In this document: positions 40,601 through 55,600 of the stretch, piece after piece
Layout of the letters: every line of letters begins with the position of its first letter
Numbering within the stretch: the first letter of the stretch is position 1
From: Ifrita kowaldi
Taxonomy: Eukaryota > Chordata > Aves > Passeriformes > Cinclosomatidae
Assembly (NCBI GenBank): GCA_013398055.1
Contig: VZRS01014861.1
Coordinates: 128,420-192,419, forward strand
Reading direction: 5' to 3'
DNA: 64,000 nt
Notes under the pieces: model-generated
What the model was told of the DNA's origin: nothing
What the model saw: the letters and a program-made list of their open reading frames with translations, nothing else
Databases searched by the model: none
Made by a program: the position numbers and the translations under genes

Positions 40601-43600
40601 GTTTCTTTGCCAAAATACACAGTGCTGATGCTTGTGTGAGTGTAGTGTGAGCGCGTTGCTTGGGAGCCAGGGATTAAGGCTATTTTCAGTGTGTTAATCC
40701 CAAAGGAATTGGGCAGTGCCAGTCTTACCCTCTGTCTGAAGTTCTCAAGTTTCTTCCAGAAAAAGAGCTGTGGTTCTAGATATTTAATAGATATTTAATA
40801 TCCTACTTTTAGTTCCATTGAAAATAACAGCTGTGTACCCAGAATTCAGAAGGGACTTTCTTGTTTGTTTGTTTGGGTTTTTCCCCCACCCACCTCATAG
40901 GGAATCTTTCTTTTGTGGAAAAGGAACACAACTCTGTCCAGCTATCTGCCTTCAAGCCCATCCTGTCATCCTTCCCAAAATGTTATGAAATAGTAATTCA
41001 CCAATGTAGGGAGCCACTTCTTGCCATTTATTGACAAACAACTTGATGTAAATGTCTGATTCAGTCTATTTGCTTCTGGCTCTGCTGAGATCCGAGACTC
41101 CGCCAGAAATTGTTCTCTGTTGCTGGATCTATTAATTTAGTGATTGTCATGCAAACTCAACTTCTCCTAGATAGAGCAAAGCCCTGCCAATAATGCCTCT
41201 TTATTTTCTCCAAGCTTGTAGGAACTTCTCTTTAGTCAGATCTTTTAATATCATCTGCCCTTGCATGCAAGGCATTTTATCATGGGACTTAATTTTGGAT
41301 AACTCCTCAAGGAATCCCAAAACTTTTGAGGATTTATGTTGCTGAGAAATTTCTGAAGAACAGATAGACTGCAGGGAAGTGTCAGATTTGAGTGAGAGAA
41401 TTCCCAAACTTAGGCCCAGTACTGAAATGCTTTTTTAATCAAGGCACTGTGCCACTAAGTTAGGTTTTACTACTTTATAAATTAAAATGGGCCATGTTAG
41501 ACTAAGGTTTATGTCAAGATACATTTTCCTTTCCATTTAAATCTGTCATAGTTTCATATATTGTTAAACTAAAATGTCACTGATTTCATTTCCACCAGCT
41601 GTCACAACCCTTTGAGTTCTCATAGTGATTGGTATTATTTTCCTTTTGAAATTATACCACTGCCACACTGGGGTTAGGGGTTTTTTTTGTTTACAGAAGG
41701 TAGCACACTTACTGAATGTAAGAAACAGTGGACCTGTTTTCCCTTCACTTACAGCAATGTTTCTCCTTGTTTTAGCCCCATTTGAGGGGAAACTCAGACC
41801 CAGACTCTGCTTTGATTCCATCCATGTTGTGTTACCAGTCACTGTTAGAAAGGGTACTCCAAACCATCTGTCTCCAGCTTGTTCTTGTTAACAGTCAGAA
41901 GCGGATTCCAATGTCATTTGTAACATTTCATATACGTTTGGTCTTTAGTATGCTGGATTATGACACGGAGAACCTAAACTCTGATGAAATCTACAGCTCT
42001 CTTCGTGGAGTCACAGAAGCAATTGAGAAATTTAGCTTCCGTAGTCAAGAGGACCTGAATGAGCCAATCAAACGTGATGGAAAGAAAGACTGTGACATTG
42101 TAAGTATTCCATTGATTAATGTTCCCAGATAGATGAAATTTTAAAACATTGTGATCAAAGCTCTCTGTGGATTGTTAGTGTATAAAATCTAGTTATTCCT
42201 GCTGTATTCTTACAGGCGTCTCCTGCTTATTGGTTGTTAGCTTCTTATACCTTAATTATGGGGTTTCGCTGACTGTTTCCCCTGGCTCCCTTTGAACTCT
42301 GGCCTCCTGTGGAATGTGCTCACTGGGCTTCTGTGGGATTCCCATGTAGGATGGAAACAGTGCTAGTGTTCCTCAGGTTCAGCATGGCTCATTAATAGCT
42401 TTTGCATGGAGCGTGTGTAGTCAGGTCTGTAATGGGAAATGTTAGTTCTTAAAATGCATGAATGGTTTCCTTCACAGGCTGAGGACCTGTGATCACTCCA
42501 AGTGCATAGCTCATATGGTATCTTATGCTGCAAGTGTGGTTACAGAAACTGTGATGGTGAGATATTTTCGAGCAGGTGTAGTTGTGTGAAAGAAGGAGGT
42601 AGTAATCTAAGTTTTACTTAAGCAGTATGTATAAATAATACATGTAAATAATTCTGTGCCTCTTCCTGTTGGTGGGTGAACTCCAAAAATGCTACAGTTT
42701 CCATAGAATTTTGAACATACCTTTTTTTCTCTGCTTAATCCCCCAGGTCTCTCGAGATGGTGGCCTTGCTCTCCCTACTGGTGATGTCCGTGGGAGCAGT
42801 GACATTGTGGAAGGTGGAAGGATGGCTCTGGATAACAAAACCTCCCTGCTGAACACGCAGCCTCCCCGCGCCTTTTCAGGGCCCCGTGCTCGGGAATACA
42901 ACCCCTATCCGTACGCTGACACCATCAACACGTACGACAAGACTGCGCTGAAGGAAGCGGTGTTCGATGACGACATGGATCAGCTCCGGGATGGTTTGTA
43001 GCAGCTCACCTCGTACCACTGCAGGCAGCTTGCTGCCTTCCTGGTGTATTTGTGTATGGGTAGTGCTGTCAGATACGTGCCTGCCTGTGCATGTGTTGTG
43101 TATTACTTTGCATCTGAGCCGAGGCTTGGTATGAAATACCCTTTGTTCTCGTGTCCCAGCAGAACCTCATCTGTGGCTATTGAGAAAAAATATTGTATTG
43201 CGGTTTTGATTCTTGTTTGCCTGGGGTTTCCTGCAAACTAGTCCCTTAAGCACCACATGCATCTGTAGGGACACTGCTCTGGGACCTTCCCCTTTTCATG
43301 GCTGAAACGCCTCACTCAACAGCTTGTTGTTATTGAGTGTTTGACTTCATTTAAGTGCTGCTACACATCAGCTTTATTCTTTTGCAGTACACTGATGAGT
43401 CACTGTACTTTAATCTAAAGGTCATACATGTGACCACTGGTTTTGGGTGTGTGTGTCTGGGAAAAACCATGGCAGTTCTCATCTTGTAGAAGTAATTGTT
43501 GGAACTGGAAGAAATCCAATTGTCATCTCTTCCTGGTTCATTAGAAGCCATGTGCAGAGGCATGAGCCATGCTATGAATTCAGGTTAAATTATGGGCTAG

Positions 43601-46600
43601 TCAGATTCTGTTGCTTGCTTGACTGAGGCCACCTGGAATTTGATGCATTTTTGGGGGGCCCCTTGCTTCGTGCACCTTATTTTGTAGAGGGTTAGCAATC
43701 TTGGCACCTTTGATCTTTTCCCCATTTCTCCAAATGATTTGCTGCCATTTGTCCTAGAAGTACCCATTGACCATTCGGATTTGGTGGCTGATCTTCTGAA
43801 AGAGCTCTCCAACCACAACGAGCGGGTGGAGGAGCGGAAAGGAGCTCTCCTGGAATTGCTAAAGATCACAAGGGAAGATAATCTTGGAGTTTGGGAGGAG
43901 CATTTCAAAACCATTCTGCTCTTGCTGCTGGAAACGCTTGGAGACAAAGATGTGAGATGTAGATTTTGTCTTAACTCTCCTGTATATTGCTTCATCTTGG
44001 GTAATAGTTCCTACACACCAGTTTAAAATGAAACCTGCTACTCATCAGTGATACTGCACCGCTCATTTTTTCTTTTGAAGGTTGGCAACTCTAGTTTTCA
44101 CTCTGTTCAGTGATGAGTTTTAAGTAACTCCAAAGTGTTCAAGTTTTTCTCCTTCCCTCCAGTGTGTTACTAATAAATAGCTAGGAAATTGAACTAGAAT
44201 CAGAAAAGAAATTCTGGTCTAGTAAAAAACTATCAAGACTTCAGTAGTTGTTCTCTTCTGAGTTAGGATAAAGTTACAAGCTCTTAGCTATATTATACCC
44301 ATTCCCAACAAGGAGAATAAAGGCATTCTAGAATAAATTAATTTTCTTTTCTCTGTGTGGCTTAAAGACCCAGGGTGTTAGATCTCATGGGATGGGTTTC
44401 TGTCTCTTACAAAAATGTCATCAAGAACAAGCTGCTTTTATAGGAAATTTTGTTTTGAAATGTTAAAAAAAGCTGTGTTATTATCACAGCTTTATGTTTG
44501 GTAGTTGATCAAAGTGGTAATTTACAGGCTAGGCTTTTTTCCACTTGGGGATATTTGTTCAGCTTGCAGCACAATGATACTTGGTAAAGGCTCAACACCC
44601 TACTGCACCTTCACATCAGAGCCATGTTCCATCTGAACATTACAATATTGAGGCTTGAAAGCACTCACAGTTCTTTTTTTTGTTTCATCTGATTCAAAAA
44701 TCTGTTGTATTTATGTAAAATGTATGGCACACGCTCAGAAATGTTAATTCTGAAGCAGGGTAGGTGGCTGACATTTTCTCAGTCATTGTTCTTAGTTTAA
44801 GCATGAGCACCATCACACAAGTGTCAGAAGGTCTGGTGACTTTGTCTTAAATACATGTGAATTGTGCTACTGTATGAATTTTGCAGATGAATAGCAAAGC
44901 ACATATTTTAAAGGCAGAGTATGAAGTAGAGTAAGTATTCCTCTGCTGAAATAATGACATCCATTTGGAGCGGCCACAGGTCAAAAATTTAATGCAAGTT
45001 ATGAAATTGAAACAGGTGTTATAAACCCCTTCTGCTCATGATCTTTTGATACGAAGAATGAAGACATAGGTCAGTGTTGACTACAGTAGCTTAAGTTCTT
45101 GGAAGTAATTTCCGTAGGAGTTACAGGACGAGTCAGTTTTATTGCATTAGTATATGAGAAACAGCTTTGTGGCATGGATGGAGCCCAGTTTGATACCTTC
45201 CAAGCCGAGCAAAAGAGGAAGGGCAAAACATATAATCTGACCTTCCTTGTAGATTCATGTAATGCAGGTTTGTACTCCTGTGAGTACAAATTGCCAAAAA
45301 TACGGAATTAAACTAAGTAGTTATTCTGATTCTTGTATATGTGAGAACAGTCATTTTATGTGGCTTTTTGTGCACGAGCAAGCAAGGAGCCCAATTCTGA
45401 ATTTTGTTACATTGATTCCACTGCTCACTCCACTGGAGCTGGTGGTGTAGGGAGCCATGAGAATTCCTGGTAAGCCATGAGAATTCACTTCAAACTACGA
45501 TTTTGAGAAGCAACTTTTTCTAATGTCTGTTTTTCTCGGCACAGCATTCGATAAGAGCCCTGGCACTGCGCGTCCTGAGGGAGATCCTACGGAACCAGCC
45601 CGCGAGGTTTAAGAACTATGCGGAGTTGACTATCATGAAAACACTGGAAGCACATAAGGATTCCCACAAGGAGGTGAGTGAGCCTTTCAGCATTGCTACT
45701 GGGAAAGCAATATGGACCTGCTGAAGAAATGTAGCACCTGTGAGACTTAACAGGCAAACATGTTGAGCTATCTTGGCAGTAGAACAAATCGGTATTAAGT
45801 CTGCCGAGTATGAAGAGACAGGATTTTTACATGCTGAAACAGTGAGGAAAAAAGTTGAGACTGTCAGAGGTGTTTATGTGGACTTAGAGCTGTCTGGAGT
45901 GGCACACCATTGTTTGTTAATTTCCCAGGATTTCCCTGCTCATTCTGGGAGAGGCTGAGACACTGTAGGAAAAAAGTGCATGTATAATTATTTTTTAGAG
46001 CATGCTGGGGGGACCGTGTTGCCTCTGTCTGTACAGGTAAGAATACAAAATGTACTGGAGAACACAAAGGCCATGTTCAAGCAGAATTGTGTGTGAAAAC
46101 TGAGTGGTGAAATTGGGCCGTGCTGGAGAACTGGGAACTGGTGAGTAACAGAAGAAAATGGACCAAGAGGCCATGCTGCAGCAGCAGAGAAACAAGCAAA
46201 GGGAAGGGTGAATTGCATTTTTCTTTTTGTGAGAGAACTTGTATACAAAACTGAAAGTATTCTGAAGTAAAGCAAGAATAAAGGAGCATGATAACATTTT
46301 AAGTAGATTAATTCAAGTTACATTTAAAGTTAATCTTTGTAGATTGATTTCCAAGTTGGGTCTTTTAACCTACCTTGTGCATGTCGCAAGTTAGAACTAA
46401 ACCTTCTGGAAAGTGCTACCAGAATTTATGTATCAGTCTGTGGTGGCTTTGTTAGCAAAGTCCTTCATTTGAAACCTAAGGCATTTATTCTTCTCTGCAA
46501 CAGGGTTGTCCTAAATTCGCAGTTTTAGGCATCTCTGTCTGAAGAAATTTGGCCATGAAAAGGTGATTATAATAGACCAGACTGCTCCAGAGCATTCGGT

Positions 46601-49600
46601 GACTGACACAAGGTTATTTTAGCTGTGAGTAGCAGAAACTGTACTGTTTGAAAACCAAAACAGCAAACCAAAAAACACTCTCAGGGAAAGAAACTAAGAG
46701 TCTGGATTTCTCTGAAATAGAAAAGCAGAAGATGTTTAATGCTTTAGTGAATGAGGGCCGCCGTACTCTGCCTGCCTTCCTCTGCTTGATTTAGAGCCTT
46801 TGCACCCCTGTCGTTTTCAGTTCAGAGTAGTAAGAAGCAGTTATAAATTGATTTTGTGATAAAGCAGCTAGACAAAACATTATGTTCAGAAGGAGTGCCT
46901 TTTATTGGCAAGTTTTCCTGCTTGCATGCTTCTCAGCTCACGTTGACTCAGTGCCCTTTGTATTTTTTGTCTAAAAATCCTCCAAAACCAATGTTTCTAG
47001 CAGGACCTTTCCAGATTGTCCCTGGCATTGTTTTTAATGCCCGTCAGAATTTACTGTCCTTGTGGGACTGGTGGGTTTTACAGAAATTAAGAACAATGTT
47101 GAAAACACCATGCTTTATGCCTCTGTGTTCTTGTGGTATGGAAAGGTTCTTCAGGCTTTGCCTGAGGTGTCTCCCAAGGAAAAGCAGAGAAAGAGAAACT
47201 CAAACCAGGAATGAGAGGTGGGAGTTCTGGCACTTCTTTACAGAATAATTGAGCAAGTAGCTGCTGTGCTGCACATTTGATTTGCCACAGTTTTATACAG
47301 CATCTTCATAATGAGACATCAGTAGCTGCAGTGGGACCTTTGGGTGCCAGCTGTCACAGCAGGACACTGCAGGTATGTTCCTGTTTTGCCATCTGTTGTG
47401 TGTGCACAGCTGTATTAAGTGGGGGCACTGGTTCTGGATTTTTCATTCTGTGTATGAGTATTTTCTGATCCCTGTGTAAATGAGGCTCTCAGAACCATGA
47501 TGCAGCCCAGGAAAGGCATCATCTATCTATCAGTAGTTTGAGAATATCAGCATTCCTGAAGTTAAGAAAGGTACCTGCACCTGAGTATCCACATGAGCTA
47601 GGCTAAATATATACCTGGGAATATGCTCAAAGTATTTTTACCTGTAGTTGGGACTTGCCGATTCAGTTAAGTCTGTGAAAAATTAACTGAGAGTTCATTT
47701 GGGCATGGCCTGGTTGGTCAAACTCATAGCCTAGAGCCAGAAGGTCACAAATTCCCTTCCTGTGGTGGCACTCCAGCTCACTCCCACTGCTGACTTTGCA
47801 GCACTGCTCTCTCCAGGAGGGCAGGAGGAGCTGCCCTTTGACTGGATCCCACTGAGCAGCAGATTAAGTGAGGATTCACCAGTTTGTGAGTGAAGGGCAC
47901 TTTCAAAGGATAGCTGAAGAGGGAAAGGAAGTTCTGAGCACTCTGTTCTACAGTTTTCTTTTTCACTATATCAGAGCAATATTAGAGGGAGTGGTGCACT
48001 GTCCCTAAACTGCATAAAATCAAATCTTCTTCCAGACTATAAGAACTATTTCAAGAAAAGCTGGTATATAATTTAGTTGGGAAAGGGTTAATCTTTGTGT
48101 CAGTGATGTCCTGATAAGATGTCACTCCAGTTTGTTATGTTTCTGGGGTGCTTCTGCCTTGTAGCAGAAGACAGCAGTGATCCTTGGCTATGGTTTGATA
48201 ATTTGGTGTCCAACAGGCTGTGTAAGTTAGGAGAAAATGTCTGTTTTGAGCAAGCTGGATCTGTTTCAGTCTTTCTTACATGAGTTTCCCCTTCAGCACA
48301 GGGACTGCTAATTGCTCCAAGCTATTGCTCACATTTTCAATTGTATGTGACCTACAGAGACTCAATCTTAAAGTGACCAAGCAAAGGGAATTTGAAGAGG
48401 AGGACAGTGCAGAACTGTTAAGGTTGGGTACTGTCTCCAAGAAGTCATAGTAAGAGGCAGTTCTGTGGAAATCAGGAAGGTTTGTTTGTCTACCCAAATT
48501 CCAATATTGCTGTTGTTCAGCATGGCCAGAAGACATCAAATGACAAAACATATTCACCAACCAGCAAATATCACCCCCACCCCCAACTGAGTGCTGATAT
48601 CTAGTTAAAGTTGGTTTGTTTTTAAACAAGAAAACGTCTATGATTTTATTCCAGATTACATAGTTGGAAGTATCAAAGCAGTGTTAGCATAGTTAGGTAT
48701 TTTGGGATGCCTGGATAATTGGCTGTTTTTCCAAGTCCAAGCAGAAGTCTTGAGACAGTTGTGTCTTTGCCATGGCTAAAAATCTTCTGCCTTCTCTTGC
48801 TGAAGGCAAGGTCTGGGATCAGCAGAGCAGCACAACTGAGAGCACCACATTTCCCCCCAGGGATACAGGAGAGGAAGAGTTGGTACATGGAGCTGGAGGC
48901 TGAGTCACACCTTGTCGTGAGTGCAAATGCAGGAGATTTTCAAAGCACAGACCTCAGCAGCAGGTCGAAATTAATGTAACCCTAGGCTACAGACTAGAAG
49001 ACTCTGGGTTGGATTCATGTTTAGTCTGCATTTTTTTAACTTTGCTCTGTTTTTATACTGTTTGTAGTACAGCAGTCTGTTGAATGCTGTTGATGTAATG
49101 GGGTGATGAGAAGAGTCAAGCCTGCTTCAGTCATAACTGGAAACATTTAGGGGGGTTGACATGTAAATGCCTTTCACTTAGTTTTGGAGCATTAGAACGT
49201 AATTGAAGTTGTGGATGATATTAAATCTTGTTGATTTTTATCAGTCTTTGTTTGGAGTTATTTGGAAGAGAACCATCTTTCTGTTGCCAATTAGTTAATA
49301 TTAACTCATTTGTTCCAGTGTAGTTACTCACCCATAACTAAGGAGAGATGCTGCTTGCTGACCCAACACCACTGATATGACATTGCTTCAGATTCATGCC
49401 AGCAAAATTAGGATAATTTCTTATTATCGAGTATTTTAAAACAGAAATAGTTTAATATCTTGGAAATCAGCTGCAGAGTGAAAAATCATAGAATAGCTAA
49501 TTCCCTGCTTCTGTTTCTGGCACAAAGCCTATAGACTCAACTGATGTGTGTTTTCTATGTGTAAGGAAAGGATCCTGTGCCATATCTTATGTATCTAATT

Positions 49601-52600
49601 TCTGTATTTTATGATCTAGAAGGTCCATAAGCATAATTGGGATGCTTTTACACTATTGTCACTCTTCTTTGTAACTCTCTAAAAGAGGGAGAAGAAGAAC
49701 AAGAAATCAGTTTATCCATTAGCTGTAGATAGTTTTTATTATCTTGCTGAGGTGCTTTTAGATTGGCCTTTGACATTTATATATTGTAACTGTCCTCTGA
49801 TGATGGAATGATCTGTGTAGGTTTCTACAAAAAGAAAAGCACTAAATGATCATAGTCTTGGAGATTGATAGTTACCTAGTCCATGCTGGAAGCTACCAAG
49901 TGCTGCAACTGGGCAGTCATTGATGTTTCATAATTCATATATATGTGCTTCTTCTATTTCCCAACACATTTCAAATATTTAGTGCCCAGGAGAAGCACTC
50001 TAATCTACTTCATCTCTGACTCCCTTATAAAAATCACTGCTTTTTCATCTGCTGAGCACTCCCCATTGCTGAGTCCACTTCCTGCTTTGAAACCAAGTCC
50101 GTAATTGTTTGTTCCTGTCTGGATCAGACTGTAAAGCCTTCAGGGATGGCAGTTTGCCTGACTAGGTACTGGTAAACCTCCATCCCCTCCAGCTTAGATT
50201 ATACAGGTTTTAAGTAACTGCCTCTAGATGGCAAAAATTGGCTCAAAAGCACAGCCACATGCCTCGTAAGCCTGAAAGCAAAACCTTGTTCTTCTGCCTC
50301 ATAAACTTCTCTGGTGCTCTGCATGTTTCACAATGGTGTACAAAGCCTCTGAGCTTTCAGTCAGGCTTTGCCTGCATTGCCTCATCCTCTACAACCTTCT
50401 AGAGAGATGGTGTTAACTAGCAATCATGGCAAAGTACTCCAGCTTCAGCTCCTGTGGGAAGCTCTCACCCAGGTGTGCAGGTGCTGCTTTGCTGAGATCC
50501 CTGCATGTTAAACTGATGCTCTGTGTAGCCTATGAACCTGGCAAGTTCTGCCTTAGGTGAGTCAGGACATACTTTTCTTTCCTTATTTGCCAGTCCTTTG
50601 TGTCTCTTTAAAGCAGAAATGAAACTATCAAAACTCATAAGCTGGTTGCTGCAGCCATCAGGCAGCAAGCAACATCTTAATGCATGGAGTGTAATAGCTG
50701 AGCAGAAGAAATTGAGTGAAAGAGATGGAGTCTGAGTTCTGGCTGTCTTTAAGTGAACAGGATCCTGTGGCTGCAGTGCACTGTGAACCAGGTAAACCAG
50801 TGGGAATTGTCATCCAAAGTTTGTCCAGCAAATTTTGTAGAACTTTGATGATTCCAATGTGCTTTTCTATTAAAAGACAAGGATCTGTGACCAGTCACTG
50901 TCTTGATCACACTGTTCGTAGTACTGCATGTCAGCATATCCCCCCCCTTCCCACTGAAATCAGGAAGCAATTCCCATGCATATTCCTGGGACTGCCTAAC
51001 CTGTTACTTTGAAGTTTACTCCTTGGTACCATTAAGGAAGACATTGCTAGAGGTGAACAGCTTTCTGTGTGCTACAACTTGCTGGCTTTGTGCATATGAA
51101 TATGGCTCCTTCCCTGAAGCAAACTGGGTGGAAGTATAAAAACTTCCCTTTCATGAGACTCATTAGAAAGGTCTTAATGCATCACACATGTCTTTCAAGG
51201 AACCCACCAGCACACATAGCTTATGTTATGCCAGCAGAAGTCAGGCTGAATCTAGTCTCCAGTGTGTAGAGCATAAGGTAAGCCTTTGGAAAGGAGAAAA
51301 ACCTGCTGCTTTAAGGCCAAGAGTTATCTCTTAGATCTGCATTCCTGGGCTACCTGCCCTGTGTTGAATGATGTCAAACTATCCAGTTCAAGCCATAGTT
51401 TGCTCTAAGCTTTTACTGGGAGGTAAAATCATGTTTGTGACATACCTTACACACAGCTTAGTGTCTGTGCTTTTAAAGAACTGCAGGCTCTCTGTAGTCT
51501 TGCACATCTTGCTTCACAGCCACCCTTTTGAACCTGCTGCATCCAGCAGCCGTCATCGTTTGATGGCTTTTCTAGTTTTCTTTTGTATATCTCTGAGATT
51601 CCTGAGAATAATATTAGGTCAGACAAAAATCTTGCTTCACTTGATACCCTACCTGACTGACCAGCAAGAAGCAAGCATACAATGATGCTTCCCTGTGAAT
51701 ATTCTCTCTCCTTCCAGCTGTCTTAAAGCCTTTCCGTGTGAATGGTTCTGCTTCCCTGTGTGTGTTGGCTTTTTTTTTCCTCTTTGATTAACTTGTCTAA
51801 CTTCTAATCCTCTTGTGACAGCAAGCTCCCCAGTCTGAGCACATAGCAAACAGCACCCTTTCATTTTCTTGGGCTTGAAGGATAGATTACATAGACACTA
51901 CTTATTGTGGTGTCACTGCTAGTACGAGCCATTCCTGTCACTTCCCGATGTGTATCTGTTGATCTTGCCTTCAAAGGTGGGAGGAAGGCCTGTTCCTTGA
52001 TCCTGTTTATTCATTTCTCCCACTCCTTTTAAGGTTGTTCACTCTGCTGGTCAGGTTAAAGCCCTGATTAAAAAAGATACTTGACTTTTTGATATTGTAA
52101 GGTATATACAATTGGCAAGGTACAAGCGTTGTGTCTCATGGCAAAATGTCTTTGCTCTAAACTCTGTTACAATTGCCTGTTCTTGTTGCCATATGACCTG
52201 GCAGCTTGTATCTTTTGATAATGCACTTCCCTCTGTTTGGGAATGCTGCTCATTTCTCTGGCAGTGCCAGGTGAGCAGGACTCTGAGCCAGTTGGGTAAA
52301 TACTGAGAGCCCCTTGTGGGATGCAGAGTCAGTCTGGATGGCTGAATGTTTTGTTTTGCCAAAGCCAGGAGGAAGGACAGGGCTGGTTCTTGCATTGCAG
52401 AATGGTGGCATTTGGCTTCCTGGGCCAGCAGGGATGAGTTTGTCTCTTTGGCTCACTGTCGGCTGGTATTGCCCTACTCCTCCCTACACCCTGTCACCTG
52501 CCAGTGCTTCCCCGGGGAGCCAGGAGCCTCCAGAGGCTCTCATCCAAGCAAGCATGTGAGCACATGCTGCAATCTTGTTGCTGTCAGTGAGACTCGAGCA

Positions 52601-55600
52601 TGTTATTAAAGTTAATCACACACTTGGGGGTTTGCTGAAGTGTGGCTGAGATGCAGGCGTTGTCCACCAGATGTGCTCGTGGGAGGCTTGGAAGTGTCCC
52701 CGGTGTTGCCACATTTACAAGCTCCTATCATGCTGGACACATGTAATACACATCCTTCTGTGTTCAGGGGGAAGGCACTGCAGGGAGAAGGGATGTGAAA
52801 TAGCCAGTCACTGCCTAAATGTAGCCAGATCCTTGCTAGAACTGGGCAGCAGTGCTGAAAGCAGGACTGTTGGGGCATAAATAATTCCTGTTTCTTCACA
52901 ACTTCCCTTGCTTACCTTTTGATGGGCAAAATATGTGTGATCTTTGTTGCTATTGAACCCTTGCTTATTTTGTGAAAAACAATCACTGTGTTTTAGTGCT
53001 CATTGTGCTTGGAATTGGTTAATAGGCTTTTTGTCTCATGTACTTGCTTCGTACCTTCAACTTTATAGGCATAGTAAACTGTGTGCAAACAGGATATGGA
53101 GCTGAAACCCAGATAGAATATTGATTGAATTTTTCACCAGCTGCTTTTTTTTTATGGTAGTGTGTTTGAGATCAGAGTCTAGCCATAGGTTTATACTAAA
53201 ATATTGTTGCGTTTTTATCAAGTAGGATAGCAAGAGGATATAAGGTTTAATTTTTTTTCTTGCAATTTTCTTTTAGTATGTTGTTTTAGTGTGTTGTGAT
53301 ATATGTGCAGGGCTTTTCTTTCTGAGAGTGTGTGAAAACACTTCCCAACAGTGCTTGGCATTGCTGCAGAACAAAATCCCAAGTGACCTGTGTCCAAATA
53401 GTAATATTTGGGGTTCTTTAGCTAGTGGCTTGCTAGTGAATAGTTAAATTGGTGGTAAAGTATCAGGGCCCTCTGTAAGTCTGTGCTTCCCATCATTTGT
53501 GGAAAGCAGACGTCAGAAGCTGCAGTGCCAGGAAGTGGATTCCTTTAGAGACCTTCTGGGAGCTCCTGACTTTATCCACTCCAGCAATTCCACTCTGTGC
53601 TATCAAAGCCTGGCATTAGGTTTCCCTTAAGTACTTGGGTGTTTCTCTCCTTTCCCAGCAAAATCACACTGTGCTGGCTCCTAAGTTAGTACTAACTTAT
53701 GTGGAAAAACATTAACTTTCATGCTTCTCATGTGTGAAATTGAAGAGAAATTAGCAAAAAAATAGCTAGAAGAGGGAAAACTTGCTGTAAGTGGGGAAGC
53801 ATTCTGTTCTGCGTGGCTGCTCATTCACAGATCTTTCAGGAAGAATTTTTTTTTAATATTGACCACATTGTGGATTGCCATTCATTTTGGAATATGTTTT
53901 AATGTTATAATTAAATGCTGAGAAAGGCTTGAAATAAATGGAGCACTTGGACAGCTTTTCTTCTGTAAATAGGGCACTGGTACAGAAGCAGTCCAAAATC
54001 TCAGATTGCTTCATCATCCTGCCCGTATCTTGCCTGCATGCAATATTTGTGCTGTGTGAAGTGTCTGAGATCACATTCACTGTTGGATCTGCTGTAGGGA
54101 ATGCCAAAAGCCAAGTGGATGAGTTCTGCTATTTCCTGGGTATACAAGTGTCTCGTGCCATTCCTGTTTCAGGGAGGTAGCTGTCAGCATGAGCAGAAGA
54201 TTAATGTTAGCAGCATGGCTGTGATGTTAAGACTGTGGATGAAGCAGGCTTTGTAGGTGAAGATGATCCCTTCTGGTCACTATTAATTGCTGTTATCTTA
54301 AAAGTCAGTTAAACCCTGAGTTTGATACCATCACAGTGTGTGGGAGGGGAGAACAAGGCAAATTCAGCAGCCATGGCTTCAGTCTTAAGTGACAGGAGAC
54401 CTTTGGTTTGATTTATTTGCTGTTTTGCAGATTGCCTAGGACAGATTTCTTAGTGCTGGTTTCAAAGTATTGACTTCAGACAACACCAGGCAGTTCAGTT
54501 TAGGAGGAGGTAGAGAACTGGTGCTGGACACCTGAGCCTCCCACACAACCAGGAAAGAGGGGGTGCTTTAATGCTCCTGGATGCAGTTAGGGACTGCCTG
54601 GGACTAGCTGAAAGATGCCAGACATGAGGATTTGAGAATGCTTCTTTCTCCTTAAAGCTGAGGTGTTGGATTTAAGTCTGCCTGTGGGGGCATCTCTGTC
54701 TACTCAGGATTTACCCTCCCTTTAAAGTATGCTTGAGAAGAGGGGAGTGAGCGAAGATGGGAAAAAGCATCCTCCATCTTTAGTAGCAAGAACATGAGGA
54801 GCAAAGAGTGTGTTATTTGTGGCCAGGAAGAGTGCAGCCAAGAGGAAGCTTGATTTTGTTGCCTGGCAATTAGCACAGACACTTGAAAAAAGAAAACCTG
54901 CCTTCCCATCCTGTTCTTTTTTATCCAATTACTGCAGAATGTAAAATTAATAAATTCTCTTGGGAGGAGAGACCAGATTTGGGTCTTTCTTCTTTGAACT
55001 AGCTGTCCTGTCTGCTGGGGAAGAGTGAAAGTTGTGAATCTGCCTTCCCTCAGGGTAGGAGTTGAATTTAGCATCATCCTTGCTTTGTGTGACTGCTTTA
55101 CAGGGTGGGCTTGTTGCAGAGGGTGGGTGCTACTGCTGTTTCCACTTGTTCTTCCTCCCATTTTGTATGATGATTACAGTGCTGCCTTGATGGGTTAGAC
55201 ATGCTGAGAGCACAGCTGCCTGGTCAGGGACACCCTAAAGCCTAAAGTTGCAACAGGGCCATTCGTGGTAATGGTTAAGGAGATACATTTTATATGTCTA
55301 AGCTGTTGGGTTTGGGTTCTTTGACAGTGGCTGGAGAGATGTCATCGTCTCGCTCCTCCTGGGATGGGAGTGCCTGTCTGTCTTGGGTGACAGGTGATTT
55401 TTTTCAAACCAGCTACAGCTCTGACACAGTTACATTAGGCAGGATGGACTTCTTGCCACTGGCTGTATCAAAGATGTCACTGGAGGCAGAGGATGTAAAT
55501 TCTCAGAGTCAGTTGCCCCTCGACAGAGCCTCCTGCGGATCTGTTAATGAACATCCCCAAGCGTTTCCTGGCAGTCATTCCTAGCACACACCAGTGGTGT

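Noticed and set aside
49480..49500. AATCATAGAATAG as a CR1 LINE 3' tail
   Set aside because: Only a single imperfect unit is present and I see no CR1 body sequence next to it. Not enough to call a mobile element.
54700..55161. 153-codon minus-strand frame
   Set aside because: No motif or domain is seen and it competes with frames in other registers; it lies deep in the 10-kb intron.
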